DNA from: Sporolactobacillus kofuensis
GTDB taxonomy: Bacteria > Bacillota > Bacilli > Bacillales > Sporolactobacillaceae
Length of the DNA: 56,577 bases
Reading direction: 5' to 3'
Assembly (NCBI RefSeq): GCF_024125425.1
Contig: NZ_JAMXWN010000018.1
Span: forward strand, 1 to 56,577
This document shows, one piece after another, positions 7,180 through 16,331 of the stretch (its first letter is position 1; each line of letters opens with the position of its first letter). Under the pieces are notes generated by a model, which worked only from the letters and a program-made list of their open reading frames with translations, had not been told where the DNA came from and ran no database searches. The translations under genes were made by a program, and so were the position numbers.

Positions 7180-9534
7180 TTGAAACGAAGAAAGTTTACC
7201 GCTGCAGCAGTCGCAGCAATTATCGGCCTAAGCTCTTTAGGTTTGTCAGGATTCACCACACCTGAAGAGTCTGACTATGCATCGGACCCGGTTAAAGAAA
7301 CAAGGAAAGCCGGAGCGTTGTTCGATCCTGGGATTGCCAATGATGAAAAACTGATTGCGATGTTGAAGCATGAAGGAAAAATTGCGAAAAATGCGAGCCA
7401 ATCCGATGCTGAAAAAGCTTTGCAAACGTATTTAAAAGCAAAAGCTGAGGGAGCGAAAAAGGGAACGAAGGATAAGCTTCCGAAAAGCATTGCCGGTTTT
7501 AAGTCATCGGAGAATGCGGTGAATGATAGTCTGAAAAGTGGTAAGGGAAACAAGCTTGGGCAAGCGAAGAAGAATCAAGTGGATCCGATTAATAAAGAAA
7601 GCTATGATGGTGCTGTTCGAAAGGATAAGGTTCTTGTGCTCGCCATTGACTTCCCGGACGATCCGAAGAGTACGATTGATCCGTCTGAAACCGATATGTA
7701 TTATCCGGACTACAGCCACCAGCATTTTCAAGATATGATTTTCGGTAAAAACGGTTATAAGGGACCGAATGGTGAGAATCTTGTCTCGATGAAGCAGTTC
7801 TATGAACAGCAGTCGGGCGGAAGTTATACGGTTGATGGGACGGTCGCTGGCTGGTACACAGCGGATCATCCGGCTGCCTATTATGGCGGCAATGATCCGG
7901 CAACCGACAGTGACCAGCGCCCGCGTCAATTAATTTATGAAGCGCTGAAAAAGGCCGGACAAGATCCGAACATCAACCTCAGTGATTATGATGTTTGGGA
8001 TCGTGATGATTATGATGGCGACGGTGTGTATAACGAACCCGATGGCATCATTGATCATCTCATGGTGATCCACTCAGGTGTGGGTGAAGAAGCCGGCGGT
8101 GGTAAATTAGGTGCTGATGCGATCTGGTCGCATCGCTGGAACCTTGGTGGCTTAGTAGCGGTACCGGGTGGAACATCAAACAGCGACCGTTTCGGCGGTC
8201 TGCTTGGCGCTTACGACTACACTATTGAACCAGAAGATGGCGCAGCCGGTGTATTCTCTCATGAGTTTGGTCACGATCTTGGACTTCCTGATGAATACGA
8301 TACGATCTATTCCGGTGCCGGTGAGCCGATTGAATACTGGTCGATTATGTCCGCCGGTAGCTGGGCAGGAAAAATTCCGGGGACGGAACCTTCCGGATTC
8401 AGCCCTTATGCGAAGCAATATTTGCAGAATGCCCATGGCGGGAATTGGTTGAGCGGAACAACGATTAACGCTTCGGATATTACCTCAAAGGGTACGGAAG
8501 TTCTTCTCGATGAAGCAGCAACCAAGGGAACGAACAATGATGCGGTACGTATTGATCTCCCGGACAAAGAAACGGTTGTGAACACACCGACAAGCGGAAG
8601 CTATGAATACTTCAGCGGCAGCGGTGATGACCTCGATCAATCAATGACGAAAACAATTGATCTGACCAATGTAACGGATGCAAAACTGACTTTTAAAACC
8701 TGGTACAGCATTGAGCAAGACTGGGATTACGCATCGGTACAAGTGAACGGGAAATCAATTCCGGGAAGCATCACGACCACAAACGATCCGAACGAGCAGA
8801 ATCCGGGGAATGGGATAACCGGAGATTCCAACGGTTGGGTTGATGCAACCTTTGATCTGTCCGCTTATACGGGTCAGAAAATCGACTTGTCCTTCAACTA
8901 TTGGACAGACGTTGCGGTCGCACAACCAGGGTTCTATGTCGATGACATCAAAGTGACTGCGGATGGCAATGCGATCGTGACCGATGATGCGGAAGGCACA
9001 CCTTCCTTTACACTGAATGGTTTTAAAAAGGATCAAGGAAAGTTCAAATCGAAAAACTATTATCTGCTTGAATGGCGCTCACATAACGGTGTTGATGAAG
9101 GATTGGCACACATTCGTCGTGGCGCGAGTCTCATGAGCTACGATCCGGGCCTCGTGGTTTGGTATGTGGATGATGCGTACAGTGAAAACTGGACCGGCGT
9201 CCACCCTGGCGACGGCTATCTCGGCGTGGTTGATGCCGATCAGCATGTCAACAAATGGAGCACTGGCGCTCTTGGGTCATCACGCTATCAGTTGAATGAT
9301 GCGGCATTTAGTTTGGATAAGTCGAATAAAATGTTCCTTGACTATTCAGCGATTGACAGATCATCCTTAAAAGATAACTTTACTCAGCGCAATCCGCTCT
9401 TTGATGACCGCGCGGATTACAGTGGCGCATCGCTTCCTGATGCCGGACGAAACATTCCAAAGCTTGGTCTGAAGGCGCGTGTTGTTGGGCAGAGTGCTGA
9501 CGGCACGGTCGGCAAGGTCCTGCTTTACAAATAA
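7180..9534 (+). CDS. secreted M6-family metalloprotease (immune inhibitor A type)
   Basis: A 784-residue secreted zinc peptidase. Residues 1-24 are a signal peptide; a propeptide-like charged stretch rich in Lys follows to about residue 140. The catalytic motif HEFGHDLGLPDEYD starts at His361, with Glu362 as catalytic base and His365 as second zinc ligand, the form typical of InhA enzymes. The central part carries a beta-sandwich-like segment (about 465-605) with FYVDDIKVTADG, common after M6 domains, and the family-conserved region VVWYVDDAYSENW follows. InhA enzymes degrade host or environmental proteins. I chose the TTG at 7180 because AGGGGGA is correctly spaced for it and not for the TTG at 7174. 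Confidence 0.92.
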   Translation: MKRRKFTAAAVAAIIGLSSLGLSGFTTPEESDYASDPVKETRKAGALFDPGIANDEKLIAMLKHEGKIAKNASQSDAEKALQTYLKAKAEGAKKGTKDKLPKSIAGFKSSENAVNDSLKSGKGNKLGQAKKNQVDPINKESYDGAVRKDKVLVLAIDFPDDPKSTIDPSETDMYYPDYSHQHFQDMIFGKNGYKGPNGENLVSMKQFYEQQSGGSYTVDGTVAGWYTADHPAAYYGGNDPATDSDQRPRQLIYEALKKAGQDPNINLSDYDVWDRDDYDGDGVYNEPDGIIDHLMVIHSGVGEEAGGGKLGADAIWSHRWNLGGLVAVPGGTSNSDRFGGLLGAYDYTIEPEDGAAGVFSHEFGHDLGLPDEYDTIYSGAGEPIEYWSIMSAGSWAGKIPGTEPSGFSPYAKQYLQNAHGGNWLSGTTINASDITSKGTEVLLDEAATKGTNNDAVRIDLPDKETVVNTPTSGSYEYFSGSGDDLDQSMTKTIDLTNVTDAKLTFKTWYSIEQDWDYASVQVNGKSIPGSITTTNDPNEQNPGNGITGDSNGWVDATFDLSAYTGQKIDLSFNYWTDVAVAQPGFYVDDIKVTADGNAIVTDDAEGTPSFTLNGFKKDQGKFKSKNYYLLEWRSHNGVDEGLAHIRRGASLMSYDPGLVVWYVDDAYSENWTGVHPGDGYLGVVDADQHVNKWSTGALGSSRYQLNDAAFSLDKSNKMFLDYSAIDRSSLKDNFTQRNPLFDDRADYSGASLPDAGRNIPKLGLKARVVGQSADGTVGKVLLYK

Positions 9535-9613
9535 AAAGTCAATGAAGGGGCTGCCCGAATTCGGGTTCACCCTCGAATGATTCGAAAAGCGAGTGGCTCA
9601 GCAATGGTCTTAT

Positions 9614-9658
9614 AAAAGGACACGCTCATCGATAATTAGATGAGCGCGTCCTTTTTTT
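9614..9658 (+). terminator. rho-independent terminator after the M6 protease gene
   Basis: A 16-base stem (9615-9630 with 9639-9654, one mismatch) is followed by seven T residues. Confidence 0.9.
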
Positions 9659-10146
9659 GCGCGTCTGAATAAAAAGGGGGGAGCTACTTTTAGTAGGGAA
9701 AAGAGCACGACCAATTCGTCTGTAACAACGACCGGAGTCGATAATATTAGAGACTGATCATCGCGAGCGATCGAAGCATAATCGATGCAAAATAGGCTCA
9801 GATCAAATGGTTCATTATTGATACATAGCATTAACAAATAAGTAATGAAAATGTAATAGTATAACATTTCCAGCAGCAGTAAAATGAGCTTTGGACTTAT
9901 AATTTATGTGTGAACTATGGGGCAGTAGTTTGGGCTTTTCATAACGGCATGCCTTTTTGGAGGCGATTTTAAACGAGGTATAACGGCAAAAAGTGAAATC
10001 AGAAAAATACGCGCGGAGCGAAGCACGGACTGATCACGTGCTGGCTTTTTTTGGCTTCAACTCTTTTTTCTTGCCTCTTGATTTTAATGAATGAGGCGCA
10101 TCTAGAGAAAATTACTGGTGGATTGATTTAGGAAGGTGAGTTTTCA
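9659..10146. other. intergenic region with an orphan terminator-like hairpin
   Basis: No credible protein gene. AGCACG (10022-10027) pairs with CGTGCT (10037-10042) and is followed by a seven-T run within 10046-10052. No ORF ends just before it, so it may close a small untranslated RNA or a leader for the acyltransferase gene. I could not identify a convincing promoter for such a transcript. Confidence 0.35.
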
Positions 10147-11181
10147 TTGGGAACTTCTACCAAACAACGGATTACTTGGGTTGACATGGTGAAGGCGCTC
10201 GGAATCATTGCTGTTGTCTTTGGACATGCGATTGATTCAGAAAGAAATGTGCATTTATTTGATGTTACCTACGATGCGATTTATTGGTGGCACATGCCGC
10301 TTTTCTTTATCATCGGCGGGTTTTTCTTAAAGCCACTTGCCCATAATTGGGAAGCAGTACGTCATTTCTTGGTACGTCGGTGTAGACCATTGCTTGTTTC
10401 ATACTTTTTGATCGGCAGCATTCTAATCCTTGCCAGTCATTTTGTTCGCCATCAGTCGTGGTCCTATACGGGTTTTTATTTTGTTCGGCTACTCTATGGT
10501 GGGCGCGCTCTGAATAATTATTTAAGTATTTTTTGGTTTATTAATGTGTATCTTCTGACGTTGATTGTCGTCATGATTTTGATTACTTGGGTACCTTCAG
10601 TATTCGTACAATGGGTGATCAGTCTATCGATGTTTGCAATTGGCACCGTTCACCAGCAGCCATCGTTCTTAGGCCATCCCTATTTTCCTTGGGATGCCCA
10701 GGTTGTATTGATTACGACAACGTATATGCTCGCGGGGTATTATGGATTCCGTTTGCTCAAAGCCAGTCAGCATAACTATATGACACTTCTGGCGATTGGT
10801 ATCTTTTATCTCATTCTTTTCCGTGATCAATTTAATGGAGAAATTAATTTCACACTCTACTTGAAATCCGATAATTTAAATCATACAGGGTTGGCTTTAA
10901 TTGCGCCTTTATTGCTATGTTTAGGCATCATATTATTTTCACAATGGCTAAGTGGGGTCAAATATCTTCATTGGCTTCTTCTCTTGGGACGCCACACGAT
11001 GATCATCATGTTCTGTCATCGTGCGCTGTTTGATCTTCCTGGGTTGATGAACTTACCTGATCATTGGGTGATCAAAGTTCTTGTAGGTTTAGTACTCCCC
11101 ATTCTTGCCATTGTCCTTTGGGAACGATTCAAGCATTTGTTTACGTTGCATCATATTCCCAAACAGTTCGCAAATGGCTAA
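10147..11181 (+). CDS. membrane acyltransferase (acyltransferase_3 family)
   Basis: A 344-residue integral membrane protein with about ten spans. The start ITWVDMVKALGIIAVVFGH contains the family's catalytic-type His after the first span, and WWHMPLFFIIGGFFLK with a second conserved His/Pro stretch follows. The overall layout resembles the fucose 4-O-acetylase (COG3594) branch. Such enzymes move acetyl or other acyl groups onto surface sugars. The TTG start has AAGGTGAG six bases before. It stands alone, followed by a terminator at 11205-11238, so its substrate cannot be deduced from neighbours. Confidence 0.85.
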   Translation: MGTSTKQRITWVDMVKALGIIAVVFGHAIDSERNVHLFDVTYDAIYWWHMPLFFIIGGFFLKPLAHNWEAVRHFLVRRCRPLLVSYFLIGSILILASHFVRHQSWSYTGFYFVRLLYGGRALNNYLSIFWFINVYLLTLIVVMILITWVPSVFVQWVISLSMFAIGTVHQQPSFLGHPYFPWDAQVVLITTTYMLAGYYGFRLLKASQHNYMTLLAIGIFYLILFRDQFNGEINFTLYLKSDNLNHTGLALIAPLLLCLGIILFSQWLSGVKYLHWLLLLGRHTMIIMFCHRALFDLPGLMNLPDHWVIKVLVGLVLPILAIVLWERFKHLFTLHHIPKQFANG

Positions 11182-11204
11182 TCACTACGTTTACATGCTT
11201 AGAG

Positions 11205-11238
11205 AAAAGCTTCCCGCACTTGATGCGGGAAACTTTTT
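11205..11238 (+). terminator. rho-independent terminator of the acyltransferase gene
   Basis: TTCCCGCA (11211-11218) pairs with TGCGGGAA (11224-11231) and the stem extends through A/T pairs into a T run. Confidence 0.8.
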
Positions 11239-11267
11239 AAAATGAAGTAACTGAATATTAAGATATA

Positions 11268-12234
11268 ATGAATTACTCCGAAATTATTATTTATATGTTC
11301 TTAGCCAGTTTTTTGATCAGCTCGCTGGAACATCTTGAAAATAGCAGGAGATACGTTCGATCCAGTGCAGATCACGTTTCTCCGTTTCATCATCGGCGGA
11401 TTGGTGTTACTGCCCGCTGCTCTGATTTCCATGCACAAGAAAAACATTATCCTACGATCAAAAGACTGGGTTCTCCTGTCGGTTAATGGATTTGTAGTGG
11501 TTGTCATTGGAATGATTTTGTTCCAACTGGCGGTTGATCATGCGAAGGCCTCTACCGTTGCCGTATTGTTCAGCTGCAATCCTGTGTTTACCTTAGTGTT
11601 TTCATTTTTGCTGTTAAAAGAAAAATTGTCCAAGCTGACCTTGATTTCAATCATTCTCTCTATTATTGGATTACTTGTGATCGTAAATCCTGCCAATTTG
11701 ACAGAACCGCTTGGTATTACATTTTCTTTACTGAGTGCAGTTGCCTTCTCCATCTACAGCATGATTTCTCGCTGGGTGAGCATTCGTACCGGTCTGGATG
11801 GATTGGCGATCACCGGCTTTTCGCTCCTGATCGGCAGTCTAGAGTTACTTGCACTGATGTTACTCACGTATCTTCAGCCAATCGTTAACGCCTTCTCGGG
11901 CGTTCCCGCATTAAGAGAATTTAGTGATATTCCAATATTAGCAGGAATTTCTTGGGGAAACGTACCACTCCTGCTTCTTGCTGGTGTTGGAAACAGTGCC
12001 GCTGCGTTTGCACTTTATTTCATGATTATAGAGTCGTCGAACGTGTCCATGGCATCTATTCCTTTTTTTATAAAACCGGGTCTGGCTCCGTTATTAGCAT
12101 TCTTGATTCTGTCGGAAAAAATAACCGTTAATCTAATCGCTGGTATCCTAATTCTATTGGCAGGATCTCTACTTACCATTTACAGTAATCGGACCCGAGT
12201 GTCTCCGAAAAAAAATAATCTTCTTGATACGTAA
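11268..12234 (+). pseudogene. EamA-family transporter with frameshift near the N-terminus
   Basis: From the TTG at 11335 one frame encodes 299 residues of a clear EamA transporter (KIAGDTFDPVQITFLRF at the start, second repeat near AVAFSIYSMISRWV). A complete family member needs its first membrane segment before KIAGD. That segment is present in another frame from 11268 (MNYSEIIIYMFLASF), after which the sequence shifts at the T run around 11309-11314. In the main frame an upstream TGA lies at 11314-11316, and SARWNILKIAGD follows it, as expected for the family. No good ribosome binding site precedes either start. I read it as a broken gene; a sequencing or assembly error in the T run would restore it. 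Confidence 0.6.
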
Positions 12235-12335
12235 GGATTTTCGATACGCTATTGGATCATGACGCTTCCTACCAGTGCGCGCACACATATGTTCACATTG
12301 CGAATAGCTGCTTAATAGTTTTACATGTTCTAGAA

Positions 12336-12364
12336 AAGTTTCCCGTACTCATTACGGGAAACTT
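12336..12364. terminator. hairpin after the EamA pseudogene
   Basis: A perfect 12-bp stem (12336-12347 with 12353-12364) and a 5-base loop. The T run is poor on the plus strand and better on the minus strand. Its core resembles the hairpin at 11211-11231. Confidence 0.6.
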
Positions 12365-12512
12365 GTAAGTTAAAAGACAGAACTTTATGACTAATCGGTG
12401 ACACAGGCGGAACGGTGCGCTAAATATCTCTTTTATTAAGATAATGAACTCGCTTACATTTCAGACTTGTGATACACTAGCGATACGTAATAGAGTAAAA
12501 GGAGAGCATATT

Positions 12513-15365
12513 ATGACACGGCGTGAAAAAGTAATTGAATATCTGGAAAAACACGCACTTAGTATGGCTCAAGGTGTGACAACGAGCGAAATCTCCGATG
12601 CGATTGGTGTGCTTCGCCCGAATGTGAGCAAGGAGTTAAATCAGCTTGTCAGAGAGGGAAGAATTAAGAAGACAAAAGGTCGCCCCATTCTTTATTTCGT
12701 AAATCATACAGTCGGAAAACGTGAAGTGAAGATGCAGCAGAAGCCTAACATCGGCTTTGCAGGATCTGCGCGTATCCGTGATCAAAGGATCAGTGAGAAA
12801 GATACAACACAGAAGAACGAAGTGGATGCTTTTGAGAATATGATCGGCAGTCGTGATAGCCTAAAGAGTCAAGTCGAGCAGGCCAAAGCAGCGTTGCTTT
12901 ATCCGCCACATGGTTTGAATACACTGATCATTGGGCCAACAGGATCCGGTAAGACGTACTTTGCGAATAAAATGTATCATTTCGCATTGGATAAAGAGAT
13001 CATCTCCAAAAAGGGATTTACCACATTCAATTGTGCGGATTATGCGCACAATCCGCAGTTATTAATGTCGCATTTGTTTGGCTACGTTAAGGGCGCTTTT
13101 ACTGGTGCCAATAGTGATAAAGATGGTCTGATTCAGGAAGCTGACGGCGGTATGCTTTTTCTGGATGAAGTCCATCGCCTACCGCCTGAGGGGCAAGAAA
13201 TGATTTTCTATTTTATGGACCATGGTACATACAGCCGATTAGGCGAAACGACTAAAGTGCATCATGCGGATGTCAGACTTGTGTACGCAACCACTGAAGA
13301 TCCGGAAAGTGCATTGCTTCAGACTTTTGTCCGCCGTATCCCTGTCATCATTCAGCTGCCGGACTTTAAGCAAAGAAGCGCACGTGAAAAATTGCAATTA
13401 CTCGAACAATTATTAACGCTTGAAGCGAATCGGATACATAAAAATATTCGTTTGAATGAAGATGTCGTTCAAGCTTTGCTGGGCAGTGTCACATACGGTA
13501 ATGTTGGCCAGTTGAAATCAAATATTCAATTAGTGTGTGCCCAAGGTTTTTTGAATAGCATGCAAGATAAAAATGAAATCACCCTACTGTTTGGCCAGTT
13601 GCCGCCAAATATCAAAGATGGACTTTCCAATTTGGCTGGTGATCGGAAAGAACTGGGGAACTTGAGTCGTTTGTTGGAACCGACGATGGTGATCAAGCCC
13701 AATGCGAAGCGCGGCCTCCCCGACATGGATAGTTATGAACTGCCTTATAATTTGTATGAAATTATTGGCGATAAGGCGACGCTACTGAAAGACGAAGGAT
13801 TGGATCAAACAGCGATCAATAACTTCATAATGACGGATATTAATCTGCATTTAAAATCTTTTTATCGGCAAGGGAATCTGGAAAAGACGTTCAACAGTTT
13901 GAATGAAATTGTGGATCAAGAGATTATTGACCTAACCAAGCAGATTCAGCTCATGCTTCTGGAAAGAGAGAATTATCCGGTTAGAGATAGCTTCATTTAC
14001 GCAATGAGTTTACACATCAGTTCTTTTATTAAGCGGGTCCAGTCCGGAAAACCGCTGCGCACGATTTCCTCTGATTTGATTTCAATGGTCCATGATTATC
14101 CGGAGGAGCTCAAGATTGCGGAGCACGTTAAAGTATTGATCGAGGAGCATTATCATTTTCCAGTTCCTGAATCTGAAGTGTATTATATGGCGATTCTTTT
14201 AGTCTCGTTAAAATCAGAACCTAAAACCGGCAAAGTAGGCATCGTTGTGGCGGCCCATGGAAACAGTACCGCATCCTCGATGGTACAAGTGGTTTCGCAA
14301 CTACTGTCTGTGGATAATATCGCCGCCTATGATATGCCGCTTGAAATGAGTCCTAAAGTTGCGTTGGACGGCATTGCATTACAAGCAAAAACGATCGATC
14401 AGGGCAACGGGGTTTTACTCTTGGTTGATATGGGGTCACTGAGCACATTCAGTAGCAAATTGACCGAGAAAACGAATATTCATGTCAAAACGATCGATAT
14501 GGTGACGACCGCAATGGTGCTTGAAGCAGCACGTAAAACAGCACTGATTGATAGTGATCTGGAAACCGTGTATCGAGAATTGCGAGAATTTAATGGCTAT
14601 TCACGAACGATTAATAAGGCCCAGATGAAAAAGAATAATGTGCAGAAAAGATCAGATCAAAGAGAAAAGGCCATTATAGCGATTTGTTCGACGGGTGAAG
14701 GAACCGCTCAGAGAATTAAAGAGCTTTTAGATAAAATATTGATAGACAATCTAATAGATGATATTACAGTGATCACCGTTTCTGTTGTAAGAATGAAAGA
14801 ACAAATTACTCAGATCCAACAAAACTATCAAATCGTAGCCACGACCGGTGTTGTGAACCCCCAACTTGCTGTTCCCTTCGTTTCATTGGAAAACTTATTG
14901 CAAGGTGGAGGCGAGAGCTTTGTCAGTCTGATCGAAGAATTAAACAATCATACAGTACGTGAAGCAGAGGCTCTGGAACATTCGGAGTTATTAACGGAAG
15001 AAATGAGTCAGAACTATTTGGGGCAGTACTTTACCTTCATTAATCCCGCAAAAATCACAAGAATATTGTGGAATTATTGCGATTACATCCAGCAGCACAG
15101 TCATTTCACTATGTCTAATGCCTTCAAAGTGAGTTTGATTATGCATATGGCAGGAGCTGTTGAGCGTTATCTGACACGCTCAGAAATGACTGTAGCGGAT
15201 GATCGACTAGCTAAAGTAAAATCGGAAAAACTGTATCCGATTGTGAAACAGGCAAATAAAGTTTTGCATGACCGGATTAATATCGAGCTTTCAGATGCCG
15301 AAGTGTATTACATCGTCGAACTATTTAATACAGAAATAGAAAAAAGTGATACACAAAAGAAATGA
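12513..15365 (+). CDS. levR: LevR/ManR-type sigma-54 activator with PRDs
   Basis: A 950-residue regulator. The order is a winged-helix start (residues 1-75), an AAA+ sigma-54 activator domain, then PRD1, an EIIA-Man-like domain beginning GKVGIVVAAHGNS, an EIIB-like segment, and PRD2. The AAA+ part has Walker A GPTGSGKT at 141-148, the sigma-54 contact loop GAFTGA at 194-199 and Walker B LFLDEVH near 216. Such proteins activate -24/-12 promoters of mannose-class PTS operons and are tuned by phosphorylation of PRD histidines by HPr and the cognate EIIB. AGGAG lies before the ATG at 12513; the longer frame from 12444 has no binding site. A sigma-54 promoter and a PTS operon follow directly, so these are the likely targets. 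Confidence 0.93.
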   Translation: MTRREKVIEYLEKHALSMAQGVTTSEISDAIGVLRPNVSKELNQLVREGRIKKTKGRPILYFVNHTVGKREVKMQQKPNIGFAGSARIRDQRISEKDTTQKNEVDAFENMIGSRDSLKSQVEQAKAALLYPPHGLNTLIIGPTGSGKTYFANKMYHFALDKEIISKKGFTTFNCADYAHNPQLLMSHLFGYVKGAFTGANSDKDGLIQEADGGMLFLDEVHRLPPEGQEMIFYFMDHGTYSRLGETTKVHHADVRLVYATTEDPESALLQTFVRRIPVIIQLPDFKQRSAREKLQLLEQLLTLEANRIHKNIRLNEDVVQALLGSVTYGNVGQLKSNIQLVCAQGFLNSMQDKNEITLLFGQLPPNIKDGLSNLAGDRKELGNLSRLLEPTMVIKPNAKRGLPDMDSYELPYNLYEIIGDKATLLKDEGLDQTAINNFIMTDINLHLKSFYRQGNLEKTFNSLNEIVDQEIIDLTKQIQLMLLERENYPVRDSFIYAMSLHISSFIKRVQSGKPLRTISSDLISMVHDYPEELKIAEHVKVLIEEHYHFPVPESEVYYMAILLVSLKSEPKTGKVGIVVAAHGNSTASSMVQVVSQLLSVDNIAAYDMPLEMSPKVALDGIALQAKTIDQGNGVLLLVDMGSLSTFSSKLTEKTNIHVKTIDMVTTAMVLEAARKTALIDSDLETVYRELREFNGYSRTINKAQMKKNNVQKRSDQREKAIIAICSTGEGTAQRIKELLDKILIDNLIDDITVITVSVVRMKEQITQIQQNYQIVATTGVVNPQLAVPFVSLENLLQGGGESFVSLIEELNNHTVREAEALEHSELLTEEMSQNYLGQYFTFINPAKITRILWNYCDYIQQHSHFTMSNAFKVSLIMHMAGAVERYLTRSEMTVADDRLAKVKSEKLYPIVKQANKVLHDRINIELSDAEVYYIVELFNTEIEKSDTQKK

Positions 15366-15397
15366 TACACAGCTAAGTGTGTCATTTCTTTTTTTTA
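15356..15397 (+). terminator. rho-independent terminator of levR overlapping its stop codon
   Basis: A 15-base stem (15356-15370 with 15377-15391, one wobble) is followed by a T run. The levR TGA at 15363-15365 lies inside the left arm. Confidence 0.85.
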
Positions 15398-15446
15398 ATT
15401 GTGAAAAAATCTTGTTATTTCAGATCTTTTTTGTGATACACAAAAG

Positions 15447-15462
15447 TTGGCATGAAAGTTGC
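15447..15462 (+). promoter_or_regulatory. sigma-54 (-24/-12) promoter of the PTS operon
   Basis: TTGGCATGAAAGTTGC has GG at 15449-15450 and GC at 15461-15462, the 12-base separation required for RpoN. It lies between levR and the PTS genes, as in the levanase operon of Bacillus subtilis. A TTGTGATACAC motif, also found upstream of levR near 12468, lies just 5' of it. Confidence 0.88.
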
Positions 15463-15522
15463 TTGTAGTGTGGTGTAGGTATTCTTTGAGGTGTTTCTAT
15501 TCGTGGTTTGAAATCTATATTA

Positions 15523-15536
15523 TGAAAACGTTACCG
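15523..15536 (+). promoter_or_regulatory. cre site (CcpA) in the PTS operon leader
   Basis: TGAAAACGTTACCG matches the catabolite-responsive element TGWAANCGNTNWCA at 12 of 14 positions. It lies downstream of the sigma-54 promoter, where a CcpA roadblock would act. Confidence 0.6.
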
Positions 15537-15643
15537 CGAACTTGGAAATTCCGAATGCTTGCTGCTCAGGGGTGACGCTCACTCAACAAAAAATGGAGGG
15601 TATATGGGTTGTTTGGTCTCACTGGAAAAGAAGGTGGAAGGTC

Positions 15644-16141
15644 ATGACGATGGATGTTCGCTTATTACGTATTGATAGTCGTTTACTACATGGTCAAGTG
15701 ACGACGAATTGGGCGAAAGCCATCCATGTGAATCGCATCTTAGTTGTATCCGATCGTGTGGCGCATGATCGGACACGCAAGACATTGATCGTGCAAGCTG
15801 CGCCTCCTGGGATAAGGACGCATGTCGTCACGTTGGAGAAAATGATCAGAATCTATCATGATCCGCGTTTTAATGTTTTAAAACCGATGATTCTGGTTGA
15901 GAACGCAGTTGACGCAAGATGTATTGTCCAAGGCGGTATAAAGGTGGACTCGATCAATATTGGTGCGATTAGTTTTGACACCACACGTGTCATGGTTACT
16001 GATGCGATCGCGGTTAATGCGGCTGATGTGGAGGCGTTCAAGTGGTTTCACGCGCATGGGATTAAGCTTGATGTCCGCAAGGTTTCCAGTGATAGTTCAA
16101 AAAATCTTTGGAAGTCGCTTTCCGAAAAAGGTTTGGTGTAG
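15644..16141 (+). CDS. mannose-class PTS component IIB, stand-alone
   Basis: A 165-residue EIIB of the mannose/fructose/sorbose family. RIDSRLLHGQV near the start carries the phosphorylated His that accepts phosphate from IIA and passes it to the sugar. The typical body follows: APPGIRTHVVTLEKM, then SINIGAISFD and LDVRKVSSDS. The true start is the ATG at 15644 behind GAAGGTGGAAGG, not the upstream ATG at 15542. It is the first gene of the operon, and the next gene carries a second IIB domain, so the permease has two IIB modules. The first 180 bases of transcript are an untranslated leader with a cre site. Confidence 0.9.
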   Translation: MTMDVRLLRIDSRLLHGQVTTNWAKAIHVNRILVVSDRVAHDRTRKTLIVQAAPPGIRTHVVTLEKMIRIYHDPRFNVLKPMILVENAVDARCIVQGGIKVDSINIGAISFDTTRVMVTDAIAVNAADVEAFKWFHAHGIKLDVRKVSSDSSKNLWKSLSEKGLV

Positions 16142-16331
16142 ATCAAATAATTTTTACAATCGCTCTTTTACTTTATTGTGGACTTCCCTAACCATGAAGG
16201 GGGGTGAGAAGCATCTCAGCACTGCGCATCGATCGGGTACCTGTTTCAAACTAATGAAAGCGATAACAGAGCTGGATGCATGAGTCATGTCCTAAAGTAA
16301 TAAAAATATTGTAAATAGGAGGTATGAAACA

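Noticed and set aside
9610-9867. 85-codon minus-strand ORF with a hydrophobic start
   Set aside because: It covers the strong terminator of the M6 protease gene and has no ribosome binding site; its C-terminus is just the terminator read in antisense.
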